The position numbers and the translations under genes were made by a program. 64,000 nucleotides of DNA from the NCBI GenBank assembly GCA_025331435.1, contig JAIWNI010000092.1:48415-112414 (forward strand), written 5' to 3'. Under the pieces are notes generated by a model. That model saw nothing but the letters and a program-made list of their open reading frames with translations, was not told the origin of the DNA and did no database searches. The DNA is from Choanephora cucurbitarum (Eukaryota > Mucoromycota > Mucoromycetes > Mucorales > Choanephoraceae). Of the stretch, positions 12,231 to 23,827 are shown in pieces. Position 1 is the first letter of the stretch. Each line of letters starts with the position of its first letter.

Positions 12231-13689
12231 GCTTTTTGAAGCTTAATCTTAAGCTTTTTTTTTAAAAAAAATCTATAGAGTGTCTTCAAAAAAAAAAGAA
12301 AGGCTAGAAAGAGAAGAAGAGAAAGAAAAGAAGAAAAATATGAAATTATAGATAATGATGCGTGATTTCAATCTCAGACAATCCGCTTTCTTTTTGATCA
12401 TGACATGCAGAACTTGAAACTCTATGATTTCGAATAAAGATATCTTGCTTAGGCAGTTTCATTGCAAACACATCCTCCTTATCGAAACAAACAGTTCTCT
12501 CTCTCTCTTCTTCTTTTTGTTTATTTGAGATTAAAAGTGCGCTAAACTATATTAGGAAAATAAGTTGCCTCATGGTATCATGCTTCCTATTTTCCACTTG
12601 TTATGATCAATAAGATATAAGGACAACAATAGCAGAACTAAAGTATCAAGAGAGAGAAAGCAGAGAAGAGAAGCCAATGTAGACACAATGGAAAAGGATG
12701 ACTTGAACGTCTTTTATTATCTTGATCAGACGTCATTTCACTCTAAAAAAAAAAAGAGTGTGTAGGTTTCAGTGAAAAAAAAAAAAAAGATTGAATTGAC
12801 TTACTTTTTAAAAGAAATCTTTATTTATCCGAACAATTCGTCTTTTAACAAATAAATGGATCTACTTTTAAAATGATCACTTTTCACTGGATAGATCGGT
12901 CCTTGAAATCCAAAGAACGGGGGGGGGGGGGGGTTTAAAGTACAAGAAGAGGAATCAAGGCAGTTTGATTGAGTCATTCAGTAGAAACATGAATGACATA
13001 ATCTCAGTTGGAGCTATTATAGAGTCAAAGAAAAAACATGTAACAGTTTGCCTAGAGATCACCTCTTGAGAAGGAAAGGCTATCCTAGTCTATAGTTACT
13101 AGAAACTAGTCAAGATTTGATAAACACAGTGAATCAGTCCATCCTCTAGAAGACTGGGATTCAACCTGATAAGAATCGGACCGACAGAAATCCATAAAAT
13201 CATCGGTTCTGTGTAACCCAAATTCAATCTTGGATAGACATAAGCAGTAAATCGATACAGGTTGTTGATCTTTTGCTTTGAGCCCATATCTTTTTTTTTC
13301 ATTTGGAGTTGGTTCAATTTTACGAGTTGTATGGTGGATAAGAAATTGAGAGTGATGTAGCATTTCTTTCAGATCTTTAGGCTAGTGTGTTCAATAAAGA
13401 TAAATGCTATTTTATTGTTGCATACAGACAAAAAAAGGAAGTATCGAATCTTTGGAGATATCAAGAGGTTTATAGAAAAGAAATCTTGTATTAAATAGAC
13501 TAATGCTTTCCCCCCCCCCTTTTTTTTTGGGTTCCTTAAATCCAGAAAACAAGAGATTGTTCAGCCAATTAGATTCATGTAACTCATTTAGTTGATAGAA
13601 ATGACGGAGATTTACAGATCATTCTTTCTATAGAAAGTTTGTTTATATTGATCCAATTTTTTTTCTAAGCCTAATTTCTTTTTTTTTTA
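12231..13689. other. Long intergenic region with homopolymer tracts
   Basis: Upstream of the antiporter and downstream of the SDR gene. It contains a G15 run at 12919-12933, a C10 run at 13510-13519 and several poly-A runs. Short minus-strand ORFs near 13099-13363 have no recognisable motif and overlap each other in different frames, so I do not call a gene. Confidence 0.5.
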
Positions 13690-14637
13690 TTATTGTAGTT
13701 TGCTTGCAATCATCTCTTCAGATACTTTCCAAAGCTTTTCGGCTAATGCCTTATTATCTACATGCTGACTACGGAATCTAGTTTCAATCGTGTTATCACC
13801 ATAATATTCACCCTTCACAACATCAGGCGAGACAGCACAATACACAGTGGTTGAGGCACCTTCAGGAAGATACTTGACATTGGCGAGATCAATAAGAAAA
13901 GAGGTCGTCTTCTTTACGTTCCATACCATGTCAAATAAAGCACGGGGACCAAGATTACGACCGAGATTAGTGGCAACAGCACCAGGATGAACACTTGTCA
14001 CAGTCACATCAACACCTTCCAGTCGACGTTGAAGCTCTTTTGCATGAAGGATATTGGCCAATTTCGATTGTCCATAGACCATAAAGGGACTGTAGTGCTT
14101 TTCACCATAGAGATTATCAAAGTCAATACCCTCCTTGCTCTCAAAAAAGAAGCTGCCAGAGGAAGTGAGGTTGACGATACGAGCAGGCGCACTTGCCTTG
14201 ATCTTGTCTAGGAGAAGTGAAGTCAGGTAGAAATGACCGAGATGGTTGACACCGAATTGAGATTCAAATCCATCTTTGGTGAACTGTTTGGGACATGCCA
14301 TGATGCCAGCATTGTTGATCAGTAGATGGAGTGGGATATTCAGGGCCAAGAAGTCTGTTGCAAATCGTTTGATGGATGAGAGATCACTTAGATCAAGTTG
14401 CATAGGTACCAAATCAGCTTCAGGGACTGTCTTTTTGATGTGGTCGATTGCTCCATTTGATTTCTCAAGTGTACGGCATGGTATGATTACCTTGGCACCA
14501 AATTTAGAAAAGACTCGAGCAGTCTCCAGACCTGTGCCAGAATTGGAGCCAGTGACAATGGCTACCTTACCCTTTAAGTCAACATTGTAGAATTCAGCAA
14601 TTTGTTCAGCAGTTGTTCTTGATGTGATAGAATTCAT
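13690..14637 (-). CDS. Short-chain dehydrogenase/reductase (retinol dehydrogenase/WWOX-like)
   Basis: Single-exon 315-residue ORF, complete. The Rossmann cofactor motif is VAIVTGSNSGTGLETARVF (TGxxxGxG, residues about 27-40). NNAGIMA is the structural motif and VYGQSKLANILHAKEL the catalytic YxxxK; the catalytic Ser lies in NLTSSGSFFF. Length and motif spacing match NADP(H)-using SDRs of the retinol dehydrogenase/WW-domain oxidoreductase group (SDR7C-like), which reduce or oxidise carbonyl/hydroxyl groups of lipophilic substrates. No signal peptide or membrane helix is obvious. TATATATATA at about 14701-14710 lies roughly 65 bp upstream of the ATG and may be a TATA element. The substrate cannot be predicted. 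Confidence 0.9.
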   Translation of the reverse strand: MNSITSRTTAEQIAEFYNVDLKGKVAIVTGSNSGTGLETARVFSKFGAKVIIPCRTLEKSNGAIDHIKKTVPEADLVPMQLDLSDLSSIKRFATDFLALNIPLHLLINNAGIMACPKQFTKDGFESQFGVNHLGHFYLTSLLLDKIKASAPARIVNLTSSGSFFFESKEGIDFDNLYGEKHYSPFMVYGQSKLANILHAKELQRRLEGVDVTVTSVHPGAVATNLGRNLGPRALFDMVWNVKKTTSFLIDLANVKYLPEGASTTVYCAVSPDVVKGEYYGDNTIETRFRSQHVDNKALAEKLWKVSEEMIASKLQ

Positions 14638-15878
14638 TTGTATGATTAAATAGAGTTATTATTAAGCAAAAAATAAGAAAAATCCCAAAAAAAAAAAGAA
14701 TATATATATACTCTTTTTCCTAAGGTATTGCGCGTACGTCACTTTTTGCTATTTTGGGTCAAGTAGTTTCTTATTTTGTAAAATGCGTATAAAAAAGAGA
14801 GATGGTGAGACGAAAATAAGGTTTTAACAATTAGTTAGGTATTATAGACTACGCCAATGCTGATATACTTGTATTATTAATCAACTGTTGATTATGTACA
14901 TTGTAATACGTTTAATTGACACACTGTATATGTCTATTTTCTTTAAACATCGTTATATTTTGCTGTCTTTTTTTTCGTATACATTTGTCTTCAAACAGTA
15001 TATCCATAACCTCCATGTATTAGGTATACTTTCTATTATCTCGAGATTGTTGGCTGTCTCTTCTTTTTTTTTTTTTTACGTATTGCTAATTTGAAACTGT
15101 AAGAAAGCTGCTGTTTTGAAGAAAAAAGATTCTTTCTTGAGATCTTGATAGTGTTTCATCTTCTTGTTGTCAAGTTGACCTTGGCTACCTATTGACTTTC
15201 AAGTTGACCCTATTTTGTTTCTTTTTGAAAGAAGGGTAAAAAGAAAATGAAGGCCAGGCAATAAATGTGTTCTCTCTCTAAAACCAGAGAGAAAGATACA
15301 AGAGACATGGTTTTAATTGGTTCACCATGAAGAGAGCAGGTCATGACAAACAAGCCAAAAAAGAAATGTACTGCTTTCTACTAAAAAACAAACTAATAGA
15401 CAAGGAGCAAATGAATATCTCTTGTAATCAGTAGTAGACAAATGAAAAGAGAAATGCATGGAAGAGCTTGATGATGGATACTGGTATAGATAGTACAGTC
15501 AACGGCACTTGGCTTTTTTTTTTTGGAGGGGCTGGACATCATGTTCATCATCATCTAGGCTATTGAGAAACAATTAGATCACGCCTTCTTTGTTTTGTTA
15601 AAGTGTAAGACATAACCCAAAATAAATGCATTTGTTAATTACTTGATCACATCTCATTAATCTGCATATTGTATTGGTAAAATGAACTGATCGCTTTCTC
15701 TCGTCATTCTACTTCTATCTTATGAAAGGAAATAGAAAGAAGAGGGAAGAAAAAGAGCGGGAAGGCGTTCTTTATGAAAAGACACTCAAAAGAACATGTA
15801 AGCTAAAGCCAATAGGAAAGTTACAATGTGTGCAAAATAATATATTATAACTAAGAAAAATAATACAACAAAAGTGTG
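14638..15878. other. Intergenic, no gene seen
   Basis: AT-rich region between the SDR start and the 3' end of the next minus-strand gene. A plus-strand ORF at 14888-15094 is low-complexity Phe/Ile/Tyr-rich and is taken as chance. No structured RNA or repeat recognised. Confidence 0.5.
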
Positions 15879-16667
15879 TTAACAAAATGGAAAACTTTCA
15901 GTGGGAACTGTGGTGTAAAAAACATTGGGAGGATACGAGGAGAATGTGAAATAATCTGAGGCGATGATGGAAGACCATGGGACTGTATCTTCTTGCAAAT
16001 GAGGATAATGATTTAGATCATTTGAGGGTTTGGAGGGTTGATTACTGTCGGTAAGTAGACCAGTGCCAACGAAATGCGTATCGTAAAAACCGTATGGATT
16101 ACTTGTCTGATAAGTCAAGCCTTGAAGATGATCTTCTTCTACTGGATAGGCATTCACGAAATAGTTACTGAGCGACAACCCACCATCGGGCGTCAGTTGA
16201 AAAGAACTGGTGGATGTTGAGGATGAGTGATTAGGAGACAAAAGGCTCAGGTCTTCTGAAAATAATGCCATCAATTGAGGATCCAATTGAGACAGACACG
16301 CGTCAGATACTGAAGAGGCCGTACTGGTTGAATTTGTTGAGACGGGTGTAGGCACGAAAGCAGGTGAGTTAGGTATCTTTCTGTCTTTGACGACTCGTCT
16401 GTTGACATAATAGCGTGTACCAGGCATTCGAAGATGGTTCTGCACTACGCCAAAGTACACCTTGGCTTTCCCTGGCTTGGGTAGATTAGCATCGACAATA
16501 TGAATGTAATGGCTGCCTTGCTTTCTCTTGCGCTGTTTATAAGCTGCCTCTATGATAGCATGATTGCGCTCTTCAAATTCAGTAAACAGTGTGTTTTCAA
16601 GCATGAAACCCCATATCACTTTTGAAGTGATAGTGTGTGTGGTGGCAAGATTGTCTGAAGTGTGCAT
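15879..16667 (-). CDS. Candidate WWE-domain protein, function unknown
   Basis: Single-exon ORF of 262 residues. The N-terminal ~100 residues look like a WWE domain: a Trp in VIWGFML, then FTEFEERNHAIIEAAYKQ (matching the usual W/F-x-Y...IExAY block), a beta-hairpin region (YIHIVDANLP), and VVQNHLRMPGTRYYVNRRVV, matching the TGxxRxVRR end. WWE domains bind ADP-ribose units and occur with ubiquitin ligases or PARPs; here no RING, DTX or PARP domain follows. The rest (about residues 100-262) is Ser/Thr/Pro/Tyr-rich and probably disordered. The WWE assignment rests on motif reading only. An adaptor or transcription-linked role is possible; none can be shown. Confidence 0.6.
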   Translation of the reverse strand: MHTSDNLATTHTITSKVIWGFMLENTLFTEFEERNHAIIEAAYKQRKRKQGSHYIHIVDANLPKPGKAKVYFGVVQNHLRMPGTRYYVNRRVVKDRKIPNSPAFVPTPVSTNSTSTASSVSDACLSQLDPQLMALFSEDLSLLSPNHSSSTSTSSFQLTPDGGLSLSNYFVNAYPVEEDHLQGLTYQTSNPYGFYDTHFVGTGLLTDSNQPSKPSNDLNHYPHLQEDTVPWSSIIASDYFTFSSYPPNVFYTTVPTESFPFC

Positions 16668-19600
16668 TGTAATGAATGGAAAAAGGGATTTGTTTTAAAA
16701 AAAAATGAATGACTATTACTATAGGTTTAAAGTGCAAAGATTAAAAAAAAAAAAGAAATGCCTATTTTTACTTTATATATACTTTGTCTATGAGGAGCCT
16801 TTGACTGTGTATCTCTCTTTTTTCTTTTGGCTTGTTATAGCTTGTCACACCTCATAGGTCAGTCGATCCTCAGGGCTCAGGCTGACTCCTTAAATATCGT
16901 ATTTGAGCTTGCCTCTTTTCTATTCCCCCAAAACATGTACCTAATAAAGTCACTTTTAAATTGTATGCATGATCAACTGTCAGTGTCTAAATTTATATTA
17001 AGCATTTTGATTAGATGGACTTTCAATAGCCTAATAAGACCATACTGTATCTCTCTCTCTAATAGTCTCTCAAGCCCAAGATATAAATATATTTGAAATA
17101 ATGTTTGTTTATCTTTAGATTCATTGTGTCTTCAATCGCTCTTTTTATTTTTCAAAATGAATAAAATAGAAGCTTTGTATGCTTTACTATTAGCACAAAG
17201 TGATCTTGTGTACCTGTCATGATCTGAAATAACAATCATAGAACATGAGATTCAACTCTATAGATAAACAACTAGAACATCTATACGTAGTACTGATATG
17301 AACAACCAACAGATTCATTGCTCTCCATTTCGTATTATCAGGCCATGGTGCCTGAAATCGTTAGTTCTGTCTTCCCTTCCTGTCTTTCCAAAAGAGAGAG
17401 AGAGACATATTTACAGCATTATTATAAACTGAATATACAATACAATACTACTACTGTTGTTTTCTTTAGTTCTCTCATGAAAAAAAAACAGTCTATTTAG
17501 CCTTATGCAACATACGCAAATTTTAAGCAGAATTCCTATAAAAAAAAAGCTCCATACCCATATCAATTAAGTATATGAAAAGGAAGAGAGGGAAATATCA
17601 ATTGGATAGGTGACTTCATGACTCTCTACTACTAATAGATTAAAAAAAAAATCAGACCAGCTACTTGTTTTAGTTGGCAGGTAAGATCACCTGTATCATC
17701 TCTTTGACCGATGGGATATTGGAGCCAAAAAGAAAGGTAATTAGAGCATCTGATCAAACTGACTATGTTAAACTAATTTGTTATACACTGCGTGATAAGA
17801 CAGATTTAAGAAAACATCAGATGTAAGACCAATTACTTTTTCTTTCCATGGTCTTCCTCTTCTCACACTTGTCACGATTTGACAACATTTAGAGTTAAAT
17901 GGGCTATCTCTTTATGGTTTGTTTGTTTTTTTTCTCTTAATCATATTTATTTTTTGCAGACGATGGCTAAGTCATATCCTATTTCTTTGTCGATGCTAAA
18001 AATATGTTCATTCATCGGAAAACAGACGCCATCCTTGGAAGGTTTGGTTACACCATCTGAGTCGGAAGATCCCGATAGTTGTAGATCAAGGGTCCTCATT
18101 GGATTTCTACTCCAAGTAATGAAACAACACAGAAGAAAAAGGGAGAAGAGAGTTGCAGAATGGGTGATGTATTTCCCATTAGATTATCTCCATATAGAAT
18201 GCAAATGTAAGCTATGACTCATGCTAATTAACCACATAAAGAACAACAGAAAAGATGAGATTCAGGAGGGAAGAGGTCAAGTGCTAGATAAGAGTGCTGT
18301 GTTACCATATCTGGACAACTCTGTGTTCTATCTCATCAACATGACCTCTAAAATGAAGTGCATCAGTGGCAAAATAAAGCATCCAATTGAAATACTTTGA
18401 GCACTTGATTTTTATCGTTAGTGTGAATGACAAGCATCTCTATAAAGTTCTGAACAACGTGAATTCAACATAGAAAGTTAGAGTCAATATAAGTTGCTTT
18501 TGAAGAAAAAGAAAAACAAGGACCACATATTGGAGCATATACACAATAGATGTACAAGACATTATAGGTCAACAACTATAGATGCCTGATGCTGACTATT
18601 GTCTTCTAGACCACATCTCTATTCTCCCTCTTTTTATCACCAAATGAAAAGCTAGTCTATTGCTAAACTCTAATTTGCTTGCATAATGCTTGAATTTACT
18701 ATTTCTTAACCTAGACAGCAGATATGATCAATCTCAAGAGTTTCTGCTTTAATTCATCCGCAGTGAACTCTTTTTTCTCTCTCTCTCTCTCTTCTTTATT
18801 CTATTGCAACTTGTTTTGTACTTTCTGTGTACATTTACTAAACAAAATATGAGTAGTAAGTTCATCTGATCTGTCTTTACGATCTTTAAATAAATTATTA
18901 GTGAACCATTTATGATTGTCTCCGAGAAAGAAGGAAAGAAGCAGAGTAAGGTTGTTTGCTAGAATTGCGTGACTATCATTCATCTGTCAAGAAAGGGCTC
19001 AATGAAAACTCTCTTTTTCAATCCTCAGTTAGAGCTCTGAAGTATGTAATAGTCAAAGATGAAGAGTTTTCACATACATTCTAAGTAAAGCCAAAAACAA
19101 GAGCTTTATCTTATGGACTTGGTATCTTTTCTTCTTCTTCAGATTTACCCTTCTTGTTTTTGGTTGTCTCTTTTGAAATTATGCAGTATGGACTACATTG
19201 CCCATTCCTTAAACACTTTTTCTTCTTATTAAGCCAAAGATAGTCAGTTAAATGATAAAAATAATAAAAAAAAAACTATGCAGACATGAACAGGATGACG
19301 GTATAATTGCACAACCAAAAAAAAAGAAGATTGAGTTCATAAACTTCTTTGTGTATTCACCAGCTTACACTATCTTCTTTTTCTTATTACAAATAAACTC
19401 AACTGATAGTGAGAAGTCCTTATCCTGTTGAAGAACGAGTTAATTTGATCGAGAAATTATTGTAGAGTCGAGAATCTGTTGGTTATTTTATTGTTAGGGG
19501 ATAATGAAAGTAGCTATCATTTGCTTTTGCTATCTAGTCTGTAACCTAAACACCGATTTGTGCGCATTCTGTGTTATACAAAAGTAACTTCTTTACAAAG

Positions 19601-19818
19601 TGCTTCTAACTTTCAAAGTTATAAACCATTTCAAAAATGGTTGGTTTACTTGAAATAAAGATAACTTGCGTGCATAGAACAACTTTTTTTTTCTTAAAAA
19701 AACTATGCTATTCATGACATTGGCTATTTTAAAAGCACGACGGCCTTCTTTTCTTTTTCCTTTTGTTTTTTACCTATTTTTCTCTATCTTTTCTTTTTTA
19801 TTTTCTTCCTTTGATATT
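16668..19818. other. 3.1-kb gene-poor region
   Basis: No convincing gene on either strand. Short ORFs occur at 16827-17096, 17318-17500 and 17879-18217 (plus) and 18801-18983 (minus) without recognisable domains. The sequence is AT-rich with small CT and A tracts. It could contain regulatory DNA for alpha-SNAP or non-coding transcripts, but nothing specific is seen. Confidence 0.45.
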
Positions 19819-20920
19819 ATGTCATCTGAACAACAAGCAAAACAGCTCATCACCAAAGCACAAGGCAAGCTTAATTCTTGGTCCTTTTTCAGTGCTTCCA
19901 ACAAACACGAAGAGGCTGCTGAACTCTATGAAAAGGCAGGCAATATGTTTAAACTCGCACAACAGTGTATGTTGATTGGATGGGATTGCTATGATTCAGT
20001 ACACTGATGACTTCAATAGGGAATGCATCTGGCGATGCTTTTATTGAAGCAGCTAAATTGTTTGAGCAAGGAAAATGTGCTAAATTTGAAGGTTCAAGAG
20101 CATATGAAAGTGCTGCTAAAAGTTATAAGCGAGTGGATACTGCTGGTAATAGAAAAAAAAAAGACTGGTATAGATAGAAAGGCATTGAAACATATTGATG
20201 ATTAGCTGCTGTGTCTGCTTTGAGAGAGGCTGTTAAACTTGATCAAGAAGGTGGTAATTTCAGACAGGCTGCAAAGCATTATCAGGAAATTGCTGAGATC
20301 TGTGAATCCACCGAACTTGATCGCCCTAATGAAGCAAAAGAAGCTTATGCAAAGGCTGCTGACCTCTATAATGCAGATGACTCACCTGCGTAAGTAATTT
20401 GTGTGTCTACATAGAGTAGAGCATGATAAATTAAATCGATCAAGATAGGCTTGCCAACAAATGTCTACTCAAAGTAGCTCAGATTGCTGCCGAGTTGGGT
20501 GATTATAATACAGCGATTGAGAAATTCGAAACAGTTGCAGCAGCAGCCATCGATGATCCTTTACTTAAATGGTCTTTAAAAGAATATTGCTTTAAAGCAG
20601 GTCTTTGTCATTTATGTACTGGTGTAAGTCATCCCCCCCCTTTATTATTAAAGATAAAGATAAACTCACTCTTTTTTGCTTTATAGGATATGGTGAAAGC
20701 AACACAGGCACTTTCCAACTATTGTAATATGGATATGTCCTTTGAGACATCTCGAGAATATAATTTGTTAAAGGGAATGATAGAGTGTATTGACCAAGGA
20801 GATGTTGATCATTTCAGCCAGATAGTGTTTGACTATGACAAGTTGACAAGATTAGATGCTTGGAAGACTGCTATTCTACTAAAGATTAAAAAGAGCATGG
20901 AATCAGATGAATTACGTTAA
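19819..20920 (+). CDS. SEC17: Alpha-SNAP (Sec17), SNARE disassembly adaptor
   Basis: Five exons join in frame: 19819-19966, 20020-20145, 20206-20389, 20449-20623 and 20687-20920. The product (about 288 residues) follows alpha-SNAP from end to end: FEEAA-like helices ([20 protein letters not shown]), [34 protein letters not shown], the conserved [36 protein letters not shown], and [20 protein letters not shown], the C-terminal region that stimulates NSF. Alpha-SNAP binds SNARE bundles and recruits the AAA ATPase NSF/Sec18 to take them apart after membrane fusion. All catalytically relevant C-terminal features seem present. The ATG at 19819 starts [11 protein letters not shown]; the upstream open codons are a Phe/Leu-rich read of the leader. 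Confidence 0.94.
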
Positions 20921-21031
20921 ACTCATGATTACCATATTTGGTGTCTATAAACAATATCATTTCTTTTTTACTATTAATTCCTTTTCTCTTTTTCTCTTTT
21001 AATCATTAAATTATCAAAAAAAAAGAAAGTG

Positions 21032-22537
21032 ATGCAATCTATAGAGACAGGTGAATTCTTTATGTAGTCATGGTAATTGATAGGCTTTAACCATCGTTAC
21101 AAGTCATTCAAAAGACAACATTAGATACAAAGAGAGTCAATTCAAATCGATTAGTTATTCGAGCCACAGTGGACTATCTAAATGTCATTCAGAAACGTAA
21201 TCCTTATTTTAGAACAGAGCGAGTGTTTATACCTCGAAGAACACTGACAAATCCAAGAGCACCATCTAAGAATCATGGTTTTGATAACATCAATGATGAT
21301 TATATATTACGAGTGAAAGAGGTATTGGGCGATGTTATAAGGTAGCTACACACATGCCTATGCAGACAACTCTGATCTCATGGAACACAACACTAGATAT
21401 GAAATTCTTGATCTTATGGGTCAGGGCACATTTGGTCAAGTAGTGAAATGTAAAACCCAAAAGACAGGTGAATTAGTGGCCATCAAAGTGATAAAAAAGC
21501 AACATGCCTACCAAATGCAAAGCTTAAAGGAAATTCAGGTACTCAATCGACTCAAAAGTAGGCCTGAGCATAAACATCGATTCTTGCAGTTACATAACTC
21601 ATTCATGTTCAGAGGCCATGTATGTGCCGTATTTGAACTACTCTCTATCAGTATTCACAAGTTATTTAGTCAACAGACAGAAAAGCCTCGAATGAGCATT
21701 CGAGGTATTCAAAAGGTAGCCTCCAATGTGTTAGAAACCCTGGCTCTGTTGAAAGAAATGCGCATCATTCATACAGATCTCAAGCCTGATAATATCTTGT
21801 TGAAGAGCTCAGACGATATTCATGATGTCAAGCTAATTGATTATGGATCTGCCTTTTTTGAGACAGATCCACTAAACTATTGTATCCAGACAGCATTCTA
21901 TCGATCTCCAGAAGTCATTTTGAGGCATCCGTTTGGTTGCGCAGTGGATATGTGGTCCTTTGGATGCTTTGTGGCAGAGTTGTTTCTGGGTAAGCCTCTG
22001 TTTCCAACAGGTCATGAATTGGCTTTATTACATATGATGGTGGCTACATTAAAGTAAGTTGGTTTTGTACACAATGACGAAAAAATGACTTTAGAAGAAC
22101 TGAATACACTCAGTTTTCAGTCATGTTGAATGATAAGTGTATTTTAGCTATCTTCAAGTCATTTCTTATCACAGTGCTGATCTTTCTCTTTAAACCACCC
22201 TAATCTCACTCTCTTCTTTCTTAGTCAATTACCTCCAGAACATATGCTGAAAAGCAAGAAAGCACATCATTATTTTCATCTCAAACAGCCCATCAGTCTT
22301 CGACCGTTAAAAGATATGCCTAAAAGACAATCACTTGAAGAACAGATCATGAAGGCAGAAGCCACAGCTACTCTGCAGGAACGCAGAAGCTTAGTAGATT
22401 TCTTAATTCATATACTCGTGTTTGATCCCATCCAACGCTATACGCCTAAACAAGCACTCAATCATGCTTTTCTGGCAGGCACAATAGGCATACCACCTAC
22501 AAAACCATTGAAATCCATCCTCAAAACCAAGCAGTGA
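21032..22537 (+). CDS. DYRK/YAK1-like CMGC protein kinase with atypical activation loop
   Basis: Four exons: 21032-21050, 21104-21341, 21397-22053 and 22225-22537. The 55-nt intron 2 joins VLGDVI to RYEILDLMGQGTFG, restoring the DYRK pre-kinase box (FDNINDDYILRVKEVLGD) directly before the kinase domain. Visible catalytic elements: glycine loop GQGTFGQVV, VAIK lysine, IIHTDLKPDNIL, LIDYGSA (DYG for DFG), and FYRSPEVIL. The activation segment reads NYCIQTAFYRSPE, where DYRKs have YxYIQSRFYRSPE: the autophosphorylated second Tyr is Cys and the Arg before FYR is Ala. Family role: Ser/Thr kinases in growth arrest, stress and cell-cycle control. The intact catalytic residues argue for activity, but activation must differ from typical DYRKs. 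It lies about 110 bp downstream of alpha-SNAP on the same strand. Confidence 0.86.
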
Positions 22538-22563
22538 TAGTAATAATAATAAAAAATCATATT

Positions 22564-23725
22564 TTATTGAGTGACATTACGAGGAGCTACATCAGTATCC
22601 TGGATTTGCTTAATATAGATAGCATCAGGAGCATGATCTCTTTCACCTTCGTCAAATGTATAACTACTGGCAATGGCTAGTTTGGTACCATCCTGGTTAA
22701 ACGCTAAACTAGCAATCTCATCTGGATAACCAGCCATATTCTTGATACGCTTTCGATGAGCACCATCCCAGATATTGACAACACAATCAGACCCGCCTGA
22801 TGCAAATGTGCCGTATTTAGGATGAAAGGCAAGTGAATTGACAGGATAAACCACCTCGGTATCATTGATCGTCTGTCGATGCGACTTGAAAGCATATCGC
22901 TTGAACTGAACTTCTTCTGCCATATCAAAGTATTCTATAGCTACACGTCCCTCAATGGATGAGCAAACATATCCCTGTCCATTGGGCATTAATCGAACAC
23001 ACTTGAGTTGATAACGTAGGGTGGTATCTCGTGTCTGCCAAGGTGTTGTCATGTCTCGAATATCGTAAATCAATGTCTTTCGGTCACTGAGTGCAATTGC
23101 CAGTTTAGTGTCTTTTAGATCCATACTGAATACTTTGCGTTGCAAGTCAATCTGTTGAAGACAGGCAGATGGTTGATGAGGATCCCATATACATAATGTC
23201 TTATCCCAGGAACCTGTAAACAATTTCTCTAGACCATCTCGTTAGTTTCTTCTATCTAATCTCTTTCCTGTTTTATTGTTCTTTACTTGTCACTGAACCC
23301 CAACAAACACAACTGATGGCTCCTTGATGCTCTCCCAATACAGTCTGTTCCCCTGTAGTCAACTGAATCCTAAGGAACACATCAATATCTCTATCTAAGA
23401 ACATAGACTGATCGATCAACACTACCTACATCTTTACTTTACGATCAAGACCGCCATAGAAAACAACATCATCATCACCAAAACAACAGTCTAAAATAGC
23501 TGATTCAGAAGTGAATTGTTGAACAAGTCGATTGGTTTCTACATTGTAAATGCGTAATGTCTTTTTTTTTTTATATTATTAATCATTCTAATTTTCTTCT
23601 ATCTTTTACTTTACCTTATCCCACGAAGATACTAACAGTAAGCTGGGATCAGAGGGATGAAAAGTGAGATTGGTGATACCATCTTTGGGTGGATCATTAA
23701 GTTCTATTTGTGAAGGATCATTCAT
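22564..23725 (-). CDS. BUB3: Spindle checkpoint WD40 protein Bub3
   Basis: Four exons: 23615-23725, 23430-23560, 23287-23369 and 22564-23228. The spliced protein matches Bub3 throughout: LLLVSSWDKTLRIYNVE, ILDCCFGDDDVVFYGGLDRK, LFTGSWDKTLCIWDP, the hallmark CSSIEGRVAIEYFD and KRYAFKSHR, YPVNSLAFHPKYGTFASGGS, and SLAFNQDGTKLAIASSY. Bub3 is a beta-propeller that binds the GLEBS motifs of Bub1/Mad3 and phosphorylated MELT repeats of Spc105/KNL1 at kinetochores, delaying anaphase until chromosomes are attached. The paralogue Rae1/Gle2 is less likely because of the SSIEGRVAIEYFD/YAFKSHR combination. It is convergent with the kinase gene, whose stop codon is 26 bp away. Confidence 0.93.
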
Positions 23726-23827
23726 TTTGTATAGATGTGTATAAACAAAAAAAATACAAAGAAATACGCGTATTATAATTTTAAATTTTATTCTATACGC
23801 GTGATATTTTCAAAAAAAAAAAAAGGG

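Noticed and set aside
13099..13363. Overlapping minus-strand ORFs of 72-85 codons
   Set aside because: No recognisable motif, overlapping frames, located between homopolymer tracts.
14888..15094. 68-codon hydrophobic plus-strand ORF
   Set aside because: Low-complexity Phe/Ile-rich translation of T-rich DNA.
17879..18217. 112-codon plus-strand ORF in the gene-poor region
   Set aside because: Open but without recognisable domain, codon pattern or splice partners; too weak to call.
21320..21400. Apparent frameshift before the DYRK kinase domain (VLGDVIR-stop versus GSYTHAYADNSD...)
   Set aside because: A 55-nt GT-AG intron (21342-21396) joins VLGDVI directly to RYEILDLMGQG, matching the family; no frameshift is needed.
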